Origin: Dipylidium caninum
Lineage: Eukaryota; Platyhelminthes; Cestoda; Cyclophyllidea; Dipylidiidae
Assembly (NCBI GenBank): GCA_017562135.1
Contig: QEYB01001116.1
Span: 62,001 to 126,000, forward strand
Reading direction: 5' to 3'
Length of the DNA: 64,000 bases
Shown: positions 30,450 through 42,511 of the stretch, piece after piece
Numbering within the stretch: the stretch's first letter is position 1
Layout of the letters: every line of letters begins with the position of its first letter
Made by a program: the position numbers and the translations under genes
Notes under the pieces: model-generated
Databases searched by the model: none
What the model was told of the DNA's origin: nothing
The model's input: only the letters and a program-made list of their open reading frames with translations

Positions 30450-33400
30450 GTGAGTAATCAGTGCCGGTAGCTGTTGATTTCGCAACACTAACCTCGAAGA
30501 AAGCGTTCGTGGGAGTCCTAACAAGCAGAAATTATGACTGGAGCTGATGGTGCATTAATTCTACTCCCCGGAGACGCAATTTATGTGGACACTTGTCATT
30601 AGGCGCTATATAAGCCACCGAGACAATCAGCAAGTCCTTTCTTCCTCACTTCTATCGTGAAATTCACAAACGTTTCGCCCGTACTCCTTCCTACAAATGG
30701 TTTATCCACAAAGAGTTATTGCAGTTAATCATATAGGTTGGACTCTTGCAACTATTGCAGTATCGCGACAAGAATACACTTCAAATGGCCTGTGGTCTTT
30801 TCCACTGCCTTGAGGTCACCGTCTGTTTATTACAACAGTCACGCAAGAGTACACTTGCGGCCTCATCAGTAGGCCAGACTGTCTGGTGGCAATTTAGCTC
30901 TCTTCATGCTGGCTGAACTGAGGTCGACATAAAACAGCGTGCAAACAATTTCAGCAGGTGCACCTCACAAGGACGCTGACTAAAGCCGTGGCAAGCTGGT
31001 GCGAGGAGAAAAGTTTATTGAGTTGGTAGGGTAACAGGACATAGTTTGAATTGCCATGGTCGAACGGAGAGATGGGCCAGAGTGAGGGATGTCTATTGAG
31101 GGAATCAGAATAGAGACATCATCCCACCAATCCAAATGAGGTGGTCTGTTATGCGCAAGTTTCCAAATGTCTATAGTCCAACAAGAGCTGCTGCTCGTTC
31201 TTCTGTTCATGTGACCATGAGGAGTCCTCGTTGTTCATGGTGTTTCGTCACCGTCTTGTCTGCGAACAATTTTGTTTGCCATTTTCCAATAGCACTTCTC
31301 GAGGCAAGGAGAATGACGAGAGTTGTCTTGCAAGAAGAAGAAGGTGCCAGTCGAAGGAGCCGAGGAAAGCGATCTGCTAACGAACATGGTCACTTATGTC
31401 ACAATCGTGGAAAGCAAGTGTGCACCTCAATTCGGGTCCTTGAGGAAGAACTAACTGGTACCCTTTAGCCTGGCCTGCCAATGTTATGAAGTAGCAAAGG
31501 AACTCTCGTATTGCAGCAACGAAGGCTAGTAGGTTGTGACCGTGGAGTTTGGGAGTAGTTTGCAGCCTATTTGAAATTCTCTCCATCTGCAGAATGCATC
31601 CCTCGTTCCATTCACAACAAGCCGTAGTATCTGACGTATGCCAACGTGAGCTACGTGAGGTAGGAACGATGGGGCAAGTAAATGTCAGGAATATGAAGAG
31701 GGAGAACAGGCAGAAGAGTAAGTTAACGTAAAGGAATTTTCACGCTGATTTGACGAGTTTGCGTGTTGCAATAACGTGAACACGTCAACCATGCAATAAA
31801 GCCTAAATTCGCTAGTTGCGGATATTCATGTAACTGCTGTGCGAGCTGTGCAAGACAAGGCCGTATGAGCTGCAAGATGAAGAAACGGTTGTACTCCGCC
31901 ATAGAGGGCGGGTAAAATGCAGGTACAGTCGCAGTTGTGAAAGCAGAGGACGATTCCTGTGATTGTGCTAGCGTGTCGCCATCGGAACTGCCTCGAAGGG
32001 CGCAGATATCATAGTGACGACATTTATTTCCATCTTGCCCCTGAGTTCTTCCACGCATTTGGTTATGCCCATTTTCACAGACGACCAGAAAAGGCAGCAC
32101 GACTCTGATAAGTCAACTCGTGAGGAAATTTGTACTTTATGTTGCAAAGTAGAGCTGGCTTAACTTAGGCTAAATCATTAGAATTTGCTTATACTCTCGG
32201 TAAATCATTTAACCCACTTGTTTGTTGGCGTATTTGCATATCTTCATACCCATTGAGCAAAGCGTGAACCGCAAAACGGCAGCACTAAAGACGCAACGGG
32301 TTCCGACCACCTGAATATACCGCGCAGTCATCAAGTCATTTCAATGCCATTTATCGTGTGGTATTAGCTGGACAAGGTGTTAGTTATCAGTTGAGATAAA
32401 ATTGGCCAGGCCGAGAAGTACTTTACTAAGAAGGACTTTTGCTAATCGCCTTATTGTGAAAGGGACAGGGAATGTTGTGTGGTCTCGCGTACTTGTAGAT
32501 TCCACTTCGCTCCTACCAGCCGTAAACATGAGGCTCCGGAAGGCAGGCAATAGATGTAGCATTGAAGATGGCTTTTGACTTTATGGTTCACAACCCCTAG
32601 GTAGGTAGAATGGCAGAAGCAATTGTCGGATCTGATGGAATTGACGATTATGTCGTCTCACCTCCTACTCGCCGCACGGTGGCAGTGAACCGGAGGTAAA
32701 ATTACTAGGAGTGTGATTCCGACTGAAAGACTTAATAGTGAGGGTAGACGTTCCACCCCATGGTTAGCCAGAATCATTTGCCAAGTCCAGACACGTTGGA
32801 GTCAGCTCATTTGGCATACGTAATCTGAGAAATGCGTTGCTCCAGTAAGGGTGAGTTCTCTTTTCCACATGGAAGTATGAAGCATGTGGAGGTTGAGGAG
32901 TTAGATGAGGCTGCGCTCTATGCTGGCAACTCGAGATTTTATTACCCTTTCTTTGACATGCACGGACCCCGATTATGCGTCTGAATTAAAAGCATGGCAA
33001 ACTAATAGCTCTCACCCATCTCTGCCACCCTGTGCTCCCCAACGGTCATACTTGCTGAGGAAAAGGTTTTAAGCGAATGCGTCAAACATAAGGCGAATGT
33101 GAATGCGTGATTTTGGCAAAGTCGCCTGAAAGGCATGATAAAATGCATGAGGTCTGATCCACTTGCTTTCTCACATTGCAGGGGCAGGAAACAGTGGAGA
33201 GGCGGATGGACGTAGCAGGTACTTACGATGAACGTCCAAGGCTCTAATGAAGAATCATCTGGATTTAGATTGACTCTCCTGCCCATCGGTCAACGCACAG
33301 GCCGTCTAGTGTAACAATGCACACTAGTTTTGGAGTCACTTTGGAAACCTTTCAAAGCGACTTTTAGCACTAATTCTTCTATTTATACTTCACCCTGTCC

Positions 33401-33756
33401 CCACACGTAAGTGCACTATTAGCTGCCTACATCTCCTGCCAAATCAGTAAGTGGCAAAAGGGCAGTTGGAGGGGATCCTAATTTGTCGTGTGAACGTCAA
33501 CAAAGGTAGACTTTTGCGTACTACCCTCGGAATTGACAAACGCTGAGGTGTCTAACCGAGACAGGTCGTAGGGTAAGCTCGACTAGATGACGACATGAAA
33601 ACTGAAGAAATTGCCATCCTTCGAATATATTGGCTTGAAAACTATGGAAAGCAGGTGTTTATTTAGTCTGTTTTAAAGTGAAACTGAGAGCGATACATTG
33701 TAGCCTTCACGGTGTTACACTATTTTACGCTAGAAGCAGATGGAAATAAAACGCAA

Positions 33757-33762
<6 letters not shown>

Positions 33763-33794
<32 letters not shown>
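33763..33794 (+). repeat. (TA)n microsatellite
   Basis: An uninterrupted run of 16 TA units, preceded by a degenerate atatatg stretch. Confidence 0.95.
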
Positions 33795-33795
<1 letters not shown>

Positions 33796-34936
33796 TTTCT
33801 TATACCAGTACAACTTGTTTCATAGCTTGGCTCAAGCTTCGAGTTGGATATAATAGCGGAAAAACGAGCTTTTTAATTACGAAACTGAAATCCGATTAGC
33901 CCACAATTATTGGTGCATTAGGAGCTAAAGTAGGAAATGGCCATCGATACAGCCGTGCAAAGACATCTGGGTGCAATAAATAAAGAAAATACATTGACAC
34001 ATGCTTGCTGGCCGGACTGATGCAACTTCAGGCGATTGGGCCTAAGGGCAAAGGCGCATTCTTGTTTACTGCAATGCACGCTCGCCTTCTTCACAGACAA
34101 TCACCATCGGTGCTGAAGGGTGGATTGAGCGATGATGGGAGACGATGAAGCAAATGAGCGGACAGGAATACACCCCAAGGACAACCGTGAGCCGCCATCT
34201 CATGGGAAGTAATTATGGTTCCCATACGGTGGAATGCCAAAGCAGTGACGCATCAAGTCTTCCTATGTTATCAGGTTTACCGGACAGTTCTGCCTTTCTA
34301 TATGACAGCAATATTGGACGCGCAGCAGATGTTTATTTGGCGCACGTTCGCCTCTCTCTTTGTCACCCAATGTATCCACATTGGCTTGCCAAATTAGCTA
34401 ATGCAAAGTTGATTCACGTTAGTCTTAAGTACGAAGCGATAATTTACCCATGGCTTTGTTATCAGGATTTTTGTATGATGCACTGGCGAATAATACGTAT
34501 TTGAATAAAGGGGAAAATGCCATAGGACCATGCAGAAATTGATTGAAAGTGCTTGGGTGAAGATACGGTTCCTGGTAGGACATGTAGAAAATTATTGCAA
34601 AAATTCGAAGCAAGATCCAGTTCAGACAATGTTCGTAAGATAGAAATGGTGCGGAAATATTTAGGACTGGAGCCACATGAAAGAACAGGGAATAATGTGG
34701 GGGATATAGCCTGGAAAACCCTCTTCCCCCTGAATGCGCATGCTACCTTCCACGCCCTGTCGTTTCAAATTGGGCAGCCGAGTTGTCGATCCGTTGAGCA
34801 CAGCGTAAGTGGCAAATGCCAATAGACAGCTGCTACTTGGCCCCACTCACATCACACCTCACCAACCCTTTAGTCGATCGCAACTCCTCACACTCCGAAA
34901 AAGGCCCTGATCATACGCATCCACCAGTTTGATCAG

Positions 34937-35334
34937 TTAAAATTTGCAAGTGTGTTCAGAAGTCCGCCCTTGTCGAGATATTTGATAGGAGCTTAAACCA
35001 AGGTAAGGACGCTTTGGGGACTTGATTATGCCCAAGGGGTCGACGTCGAGACAGTGAGGCAGTAAGATGCTGCAGTCTGCGCGTCTCTTCTTCTCCACGA
35101 AGGAGTTGACTTGACTCCGAGTCAATAAGACTTCTCTACTCCTCCTACCGCCTACTACCGTCTCGTCAAGACGACTTGACAGAGGAGGAAGAGGAGGAGG
35201 AGAAGGCAGGCGTGACGAGGAGTGAGAATTTGCATTTGAGAGGGACAGTCCAGTCGATTCAATGATGAGCTTCCACTCGTCTTCGTTAATGGCGAGGCAT
35301 GTGTCGTCCACACTGCTCACGACTGTTTCTTCTC
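34937..35334 (-). CDS. Exon-like ORF, unknown
   Basis: The minus strand acceptor tgattgttggcag precedes it. The frame (about 132 codons) reads SVDDTCLAINEDEWKLIIES, then a Ser/Pro-rich linker containing a CT-rich run, then a basic end. It has no domain that I recognise. The composition is more protein-like than the neighbours. Confidence 0.25.
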
Positions 35335-36693
35335 CTGCCAACAATCAGGCTTTTTGAGGATGCTTTTCGGGCACGAACAGGCTGGTGAGCAAACACTTGG
35401 CCTCAAAGCATGCTGGTCAATATTCCGCCCTGAAGGCCATTGCCGCGGTGGCAAATGAGTTCTGATGTGGTGCACCCGACTGTGGAACGAGCATCCACAT
35501 ACCTGACTGCACTCAGCTGCTTCGTACGCACCACGTGGGATGTCGAGTGGCCGGCTAGCGATCTGCGAGACTAAGTCAATGTTGATTTAAAGGATTCCTC
35601 TAGAGAAGGAAGCCGCAGGGATGGTCTGCTGTCTTCCTGCCCACTCGTGTGGCAAAGGTGACATTTCGTCGGAGTCGACTGGTGTTCGAGAAGACGGTCT
35701 GGCCAGTGACTGCCACTCAGTAGAGCGTGTGGGTTGTCTGTGAAACGACAACTTGGGCGCCACTCAACTTCATGAACGGAGGCTGCCAGTGGTGGCATAT
35801 ACGAGCGCTGGCTGAAAGGAGAGCAGGTTAAGGGGATTGCGACACAGCGAGTGAATGGAGCGGTCAAAAGGAGGAAGGTTGGCGCCTAAAGCGCCACGCA
35901 TGAGTGTGTTGTCCGCGGGCCTCCACACCACCCAGTCGTCTGTTGGCGGGCATGAGTGCATGAGGAGAGAATAAGTGGTGTGGTCCAGCGATCAGTTTAT
36001 GGAGACGGGGAGTTTCAGCAAAGAAGCTGGAAGACTTCGCTCAATACGTGCGTCACTCCTTTCCTTCCACCTCCACATTCGTAAGTCCATTGACGACTAG
36101 ACTCTCCGTTCTGCGACGGTTGAGGTCCAGTCGAGTGAGGCGGCGTTATCGCAAGGGCTGGCATAAGGATCCAACTGATCATGGTAACAATCGTTATGAG
36201 GTTGGATGAGAGTAAAGACGATTTCGCCTGGTCCTCAGGATCGGTCGAAGATGTCTTCCCTGGTTGCAAGCGCATTTTGTCGGAGCGAATTCGGGCCAAG
36301 CGTTGCCACCAGCCGCACTATCATCCCGCTTGATGTGAAAGGCATCGGAAAGCGAAGGAAAAACACTCCGAGCGTGTTTAAAGGGCCATTCCACAAACAA
36401 AATATTGTGGGACAATTTGACAACCACTGCTGCATCCTTCTTTCACCTACCGTCGCTAATTTCCATCCCGCCCTCTCCTCGGTGACGGTGTAACTCCAAC
36501 AACAAGGCGCTTCCTATTTCCCCTCCTCTTCCTCTCCGCCACCTGGTCAGTGAAATGGTGCAGACGATTGGCACTTGAGCATGAGGCGAGATGGCGAGAT
36601 GGCGAGACAATGGAGAGGGTAGAGTGGAGCGCGTTGGAGGATACGGTGGACATCCACGATGATGTGAGGTGATACTTGAGGATTGCGTTGCAG

Positions 36694-36910
36694 CACCGTC
36701 CACAATTATCAGCCCACCGTTGTGCATCTGAGTCGAGTGATACTCTTCGAGGTGCCACTGACCACCGAGGATCACCGAGAGCTAACTTATCGCTGCCACA
36801 TCGACTCCGATGTGACACACGGCATGATCGCAACCTCGACCAACGCCTTGGCGATTCAATCACTCAAACTGCGAGGAAATGCAGATGTCTACCAGTCAGA
36901 CAAGGAGTAG
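36694..36910 (+). CDS. Exon-like ORF, unknown
   Basis: After gattgcgttgcag one frame reads VHLSRVILFEVPLTTEDHRE and then YRCHIDSDVTHG, ending DKE-stop at 36910. The polypyrimidine tract is poor. Not recognised. It could be a remnant of an extracellular domain, but that is only an impression. Confidence 0.2.
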
Positions 36911-38858
36911 TGCTCGAGTAACCACAGCTCTGCTCTCGCTGGTGCTTGAAGGCATGAAAGCACAAGCTGTATGATCTTGAGTCAAGTGTTCTTTGCTCCT
37001 ATATAACCGTGGGCATCGTAGATGTCTTGCAAGAGGACGACGGAGTGATGTCATCACACTGCGGATATGTTGTCATTTGCGTGCGCTTTAGTGTGCTGGC
37101 ACACACATCCATGCTGTATAGTTAGCCGTAATGGTATACTTTTCCTTGCCCTCCCTTTCTTCCTACTCTTCACATTATCTCCTCATTGGTGCCGTCCTGG
37201 TCGAGCGACTATCCACTTTGCTCGACATGAGGGGTTTTACTCCTAAACTAACTCCTCATTCTCTCTCTTATTCACACTACATGCTTTCACCGAAGTGCCT
37301 GCTCGGCGATTGCGAGTGAGGCAGCGAGACGTGCGCAGTTTCACGACTGAAAGTGGATGTTTCAGCGATGAGTGAGAAGAGCACATGAGCTAAGATGGAG
37401 GAGGTGATTGGATTTTTCCTCAGCCAGTACCGTCACCGACGCGTGTATGGGTGTACGTGCGTGTGTGTATGTCGAGACCTCCTCGTCCCACAAGGGGGGT
37501 GTTTTACCGAGGAGAGAGAAGTGGCAACGACTGCTTCTACCCTCCCCTACACTTCCCTCATAGCAGCGTGAATATGATAGATGTCTTCGATATCGCGCGC
37601 GCTCTATTGTCGTTGTTGAATGTGGCAGCATGTTGGAACAATGCGGAATGAGTTGTGGGGCATGAGGGGTATTTGCTTGACAGTGCCGGTGGAGGAGCCA
37701 TGCACTCGCTTTGCGGTGTCGGTTGCGTCGACCATCTTGTCAAGTGGTTGGTATTACACACTTCGGCTATAAGTCTGGAGCGATGTGGTGTGTGTGTGGG
37801 GTGGGAGTGAAGGGCGGACAAATGGTTTGAGAGGTCGTAGTCCGAGAAGACATAGTCTGCTCCATCGTGGAGGCCTCAGACGCAAACACATTTGGAGGCG
37901 AGCGAGAAAAGAGGGAGAAGAGTATGTTGAGCGTTCTATGCGCGATTAGATATTATTACTATTGTTATTAGTATTACATGTTGCAAATAACCGACGCGCC
38001 AATGAGGGTCTAGCTTAGCATTGTCCTGATAAAGAGTATATTTCCTCGACTCCCACGAAGGGTGAGCAGGGTGCTCTTGCAAGTTCACTTTCTCAATGTC
38101 TAACTTGATCCTACCTCTTCACAAAGGTCCACGAGCAATCCGCGGAGTGGCTCTACTCTACTCTCTCTCCTCTACTCTCCTCTGCTCTGCTCTTCTCTCC
38201 CAGCCTCGTCTTTGCTAGCACCCCTCATTCCGCCTCGACGCGACTTGTCCTTTCGTCTTCAAAATACAGAGTCTCTACTTCTCCGCACCACCCTCCGCAA
38301 CACTGCTTTTCGTCAGATCAGGTACGTTTATGTGTGGGCATTCGTCAGGCCTGCTCTTCCCATCTCTCGATTCATAGGACGTGTCGTTTTATGACTCTGC
38401 GCTGATGAGACGAGGCAGGTGGAAATGAGAAGTACACTACGAGAGCTCGATGAACTGTGCTTATTTCTGCCTCTGCATTGCCCATCGCATCACCCCTCAC
38501 CAGCTTTCACTGCTGCCAGTGAAATTAAGCTGTGCATTTCGGTACACCGAAACGTATAACACGTACTGTTTTTCGCTTTTGTCAGCATGATTTGGCACGA
38601 AATATCTGACATCTAATAGTTGTGTTCGGAGTAACGTATGCCTTGATCAGTGCAGGAGGCCTCGTCTTGCACACTGTCGTACCATGGCGCCATGACATTC
38701 CACCTGAGGCAGCTCCGTCACCAGTCGCAGGGTCATCCTGGTGGGTGAGTTGTTGTCAACACCGTTGGTGGAATCGAGTGTAGCTGTCGCATAGGTCAGT
38801 AGCCGACGTGTCCTCTTCCTCTTCCTCCCACCACTGCATGCCTCACTCTCAACATGCC

Positions 38859-39005
38859 TTACGCCCCACATGACCTGAACGTGCAGTCGCCATTGTCGAG
38901 ATCGGGGTGACTCGGATTTGTTGAATCCCTAATTCGTGTCTCCATGTTAACCGTGGAGGCTGAGGTCGGTGTCCTGCCCAGCATGGTCGTCTCCGCCACG
39001 ATGAC
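38859..39005 (-). CDS. Exon-like ORF, unknown
   Basis: The minus strand acceptor tttcacctgtgtcacag precedes a frame reading VIVAETTMLGRTPTSASTVN and ending FRSCGA-stop; GTAAGG overlaps the stop as a possible donor. Not recognised. Confidence 0.2.
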   Translation of the reverse strand, partial: VIVAETTMLGRTPTSASTVNMETRIRDSTNPSHPDLDNGDCTFRSCGA

Positions 39006-40371
39006 CTGTGACACAGGTGAAACAACATGCAGGTGCAGGTGTTGCCATAACATGGCATGCAGCTTCACGAAGGAGGCTGTGCCTCTTGTATTCGAGAAAA
39101 TGGCTATCCACCTGGCGTTCGGGCTGGCGGTCTTAAGCTTGAAGATGAGGATGCTGAACCTCTTTCCTTCCCAGTATCCTTCATGCCCTTCGGCCAAAAC
39201 GCCTTCATTGGACGTATTTAAAGGGTCTCGGAAAATGGCCTTTCGGTGCTCTGTAGGTGCGTGCTCCCATGAATTCCTAATTTCAGTCATAATTCACATT
39301 TTGTGCTAAGTTCTATTTAGGATTGATTGAGATACAGAGAAACTAAGACATGCGTCTCGGTACGCATAATGCTATTTTACATTGCGCTTTTATTTCTTAT
39401 TGTTGGTAGATAAACCACTGCGCAAATGAACAGTGATCAGCATTCGCATGCCCATTTCGAGCAACAATGAAACCGACTGCCCAATCACTTATATGTGGAG
39501 GTGCTGAAACGTGGAGACAAACCAAAGTAGCTGGCGCAACCTTGTACACTTTGTTCATATACGAATACCATGAGAATGCGGGAGCAAATACGGCTACCAG
39601 TCTCTTTGATAGTAAACATCTCGACTGGACACTAATGGGGAAGAGGAAACTCCTGAGCAATGGCATCAGACAAAGGAGAAGCAACAGGTGAATGTTGAAC
39701 TCGAATGTGGGGAGACCAATGGTTCCGGCAATGTCTCCGTCGTCGGTAGACAGCTGACTTGCAAAGGCGGAAGGTTTGAATAGCTGGAGGACATTTGCCT
39801 CAACGCCTTCTCACCGAGTACGGCGAGATTTTAGCAAACGACTTAATCGATGGCGAAGTGGAAGTATTGATGGCATTTGAATTTGCTGACGTGATTTCGG
39901 CGTAGAGAGAGTCACTTTGTGGATTTGTCCGCCGTTGTCCCCTGATTGTTTGCCGTTCACCACCTCGTTTGCTACACTCTCGTGAATAAATTAAGTTAAA
40001 ACGAAGAGCAGTCGAAACTCTTTGTTGCATTCCTTCTCGGAGGACTTGGGAGGCCAAGGCATTTTCCGAATGATGGTGCAGACCGGCGAAGTGTAGACGA
40101 TTGCATATTTCCTCGCACTATGCACCAATGAATCTTCTCGGTAAATTTCTTTCACCACGGGTGTTTTGCTCCTTCGCATTGCATTCTGTTGTCGCACTTC
40201 TGCTACGGCAAAGGGTCAGCTCATCCACATGGACAGACATGTCCCCAGTACCGACTTCAACATCAGTTGGGCGTGCAGTGGAGAGAGATGGCAGAAGTAC
40301 ATTCCGCTTGCCATCGAGTCCCGAGGCTACAATGAGACAACAATAACCATGCCTTCATGACAGTGAGCAAA

Positions 40372-40587
40372 TTAATTGTTCATTGTGTCTGATAGGCTGT
40401 TATGTCGGAATGTGCGTTCCGTGACAGTGAGCATGGTCCACAGCAAGCAGAAGACGTTGAAAGGCAGGACGTGGGGCAGCAAGAAGACGTTGAAGGCGAA
40501 GAGGCAGAGGAAGGCGATTGCCGTCTTTTCAACGCTACACATCCTCATCTGGGCAGCCATCATGCGCCAATGACGCAGTTACCAGAC
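40372..40587 (-). pseudogene. Diverged copy of exon 1 of the palindrome gene
   Basis: On the minus strand it reads MMAAQMRMCSVEKTAIAFLC and continues with the same hydrophobic pattern, then TMLTVTE. It lacks a short LN-containing piece found in the 1.85 kb palindrome copies. DNA similarity runs roughly 40420-40640 and includes the following shortened gtgga run. The frame then leaves the family at the position of the palindrome gene's donor site, so only the exon and its upstream flank were copied, or the rest has decayed. Confidence 0.55.
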
Positions 40588-40909
40588 CCATGTATTTGTT
40601 GCGAATATTTCGTAATCTCCGCCAAGTGGAGTGGCGTGAAGTGGAGATTTCGTGGACGTGACATGTAATAACTGCATAGCGTATGGCCTCACAGGACGGG
40701 TCGTTTTTCAAGGTGTCTTCACATCAACGCAAGAACGCATCGAACACGTATTATACCAGTGAAAATGGTACAAATTATTGTTCAGTGGTTCCGACTCCCA
40801 TTCATATAATCTGCTTGGAGCTACAACGAACGAAAATATAGTTCCCCTAATGGCATGCAATACAAGTGGCCACATCATTCCAAATTGGAGTGTGGGAGAT
40901 GATAATTAT

Positions 40910-41230
40910 CTACTTGGCGGAGACATGCTCGCTTGCACTGTGCAGACGTCGCATCAGCGCTCGTCGCGGTTTCGTGCATAAGGGCGAGAATTCGGGCGAA
41001 CTCCTTCGCAAGTTGCCATTCTGACGAGCCTTCCCCTTCGCGACTTCAACAGACTCCGGCTTCGTCTCATCTACCTGAGCGTCCGTCCCTCTCTTCTGTG
41101 GGATATGATGCTCCTCTGAGCACACGAGAGGTGTCACTCCGCTTGCCAGCAAGTCCTCATCTCCCTCCTCCTTCTCCTCGTCCTCGTCCTCGTCATCGCC
41201 CTCGTCCTCTATTCCTCTTCCTTCTTCCAA
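40910..41230 (-). CDS. Acidic low-complexity ORF
   Basis: The frame begins with a Glu/Asp run produced by a (GAGGAC)-type repeat (plus strand tcctcgtcctcgtc, 41177-41213) and continues for about 70 more varied residues. It could follow the exon-like piece at 41395-41578 on the same strand. The acidic part is likely a by-product of the simple repeat. Confidence 0.2.
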   Translation of the reverse strand: MEEGRGIEDEGDDEDEDEEKEEGDEDLLASGVTPLVCSEEHHIPQKRGTDAQVDETKPESVEVAKGKARQNGNLRRSSPEFSPLCTKPRRALMRRLHSASEHVSAK

Positions 41231-41394
41231 TGGCCTCTTTCATCACCGACTTCCTCATCCTCATCCCAGAGTGCAGCTACCACAGGCACATTTGCAGGAT
41301 GAAATGGGTCCACCAGGATCATCCATGCAGTTCACCAACATACTCGCATTGGCTGCTTGATGGCGACAAGTAGGAGGGAGAATGTGGGGCTTAC

Positions 41395-41578
41395 CTGAGC
41401 AAGTGGTGGAAGTGGTGTCCTCTGTGGAAGAAGTTACATCGAACAACGACCTTCCTCGCAGCATCAAATGGCAAGTGGAGGTGGTGAGATGGGGGAACTT
41501 GTCAGGCTCTCGATGGCGAACGACCGTGACTGATTGCCAATCCCGGTTGGCGATAACTGTGGAGGAGATAAGCGCACG
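41395..41578 (-). CDS. Exon-like segment with GTAAGC donor
   Basis: On the minus strand it lies between gaaagactgcag and TCAG|GTAAGC. It reads IANRDWQSVTVVRHREPDKF, then LRGRSLFDVTSSTED. A plus-strand frame at 43341-43380 reads LRGRSILDVTQKED, which may be a related remnant. Function unknown. Confidence 0.25.
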
Positions 41579-42323
41579 CTGCAGTCTTTCCCGCACGTGG
41601 GCAGCACCGTGGTATATTGCGGCATGTCAGAAAAATGGTAACAGACCTTGCAACTACTCAGTCTGCTGCTATTTGCTTGGTGTGTGCTGAATTGGACGCA
41701 CTACCTTGTGGTGGGCAAAGGAAGGTAACTGTAGATTGGTGTTTATGTTCTCCTCCCCTCATCCACTAACCGACTCGGAGGTGCTTGGCTCTAACCACGA
41801 CAAAGTCGGAGTTCTCAGCACCATGACTCGTGTCAAATAGAAAGCATTTGGCGACCTCGACCAGGGCATTCGCCGGGTCACGAGAAATGGTGAAGTGAGA
41901 ACAGCCAAATAGTGAAGAGGCGAAAAGCCGAGGTAATTTGGTGGGTCTGATTATGTATGGGAAACTAAACAATGGAGATTGAGTAAATCGTAAATAGTAA
42001 ATAGTAACTTCACTATAAGTTGTGCTCTAATTCGCTACGCTTCTCCCCTCGCTCAGGGGTTCCCTGCGTTCCACGTCGTAGGTTTGTCAACTTACTGTCC
42101 AATTTGAGACCGCAAGTGGATAGCAGCAAATAAAGTGTGCTCTCGATGTGAGTGGTTTTGCTGTTAAAGGGACAATGTCGCCAGGCATTTCCACGAGGAG
42201 GCGTAGATGCTCTCTCGAAACGCCTTAGTGATGACGTTGATTGCCAATCTTCGGAAGCACGGCCGCTTTGAGAAATCATTAAACAACAATGCTGAGGACA
42301 CAGAGTTATGCATTTCGAGTGTC

Positions 42324-42511
42324 TTAGCACGACGATATCAGGGACAGATTATGGGATAAGGCAAACTGCGCAACCCCACTTTCCCATTCCACTGACGAGC
42401 CGTCCTCTGCATGGACTTGCTTTGCTAACACCTTCTGCTCCATGAATTGCAGAAGCCTAAGCACTTCGCTCTCCACCCTCTCCATTGGCGCGTCATCAGC
42501 TTCGTCTGCCT
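42324..42511 (-). CDS. Exon-like segment, terminal, unknown
   Basis: After ctttgcctctacag the minus strand reads ADEADDAPMERVESEVLRLL, then QFMEQKV and SSVEWESGVAQF, ending ISSC-stop. The charged-helix-then-EW pattern slightly recalls the segment before M4 of nicotinic-type receptors, but it is too short and too altered to name. Confidence 0.2.

Noticed and set aside
42324..42511. Nicotinic receptor pre-M4/M4 exon
   Set aside because: It only vaguely resembles the pattern. Its order relative to the M2-M3-like exon at 40.4 kb on the same strand is wrong, and no Cys-loop or ligand-binding part was found.
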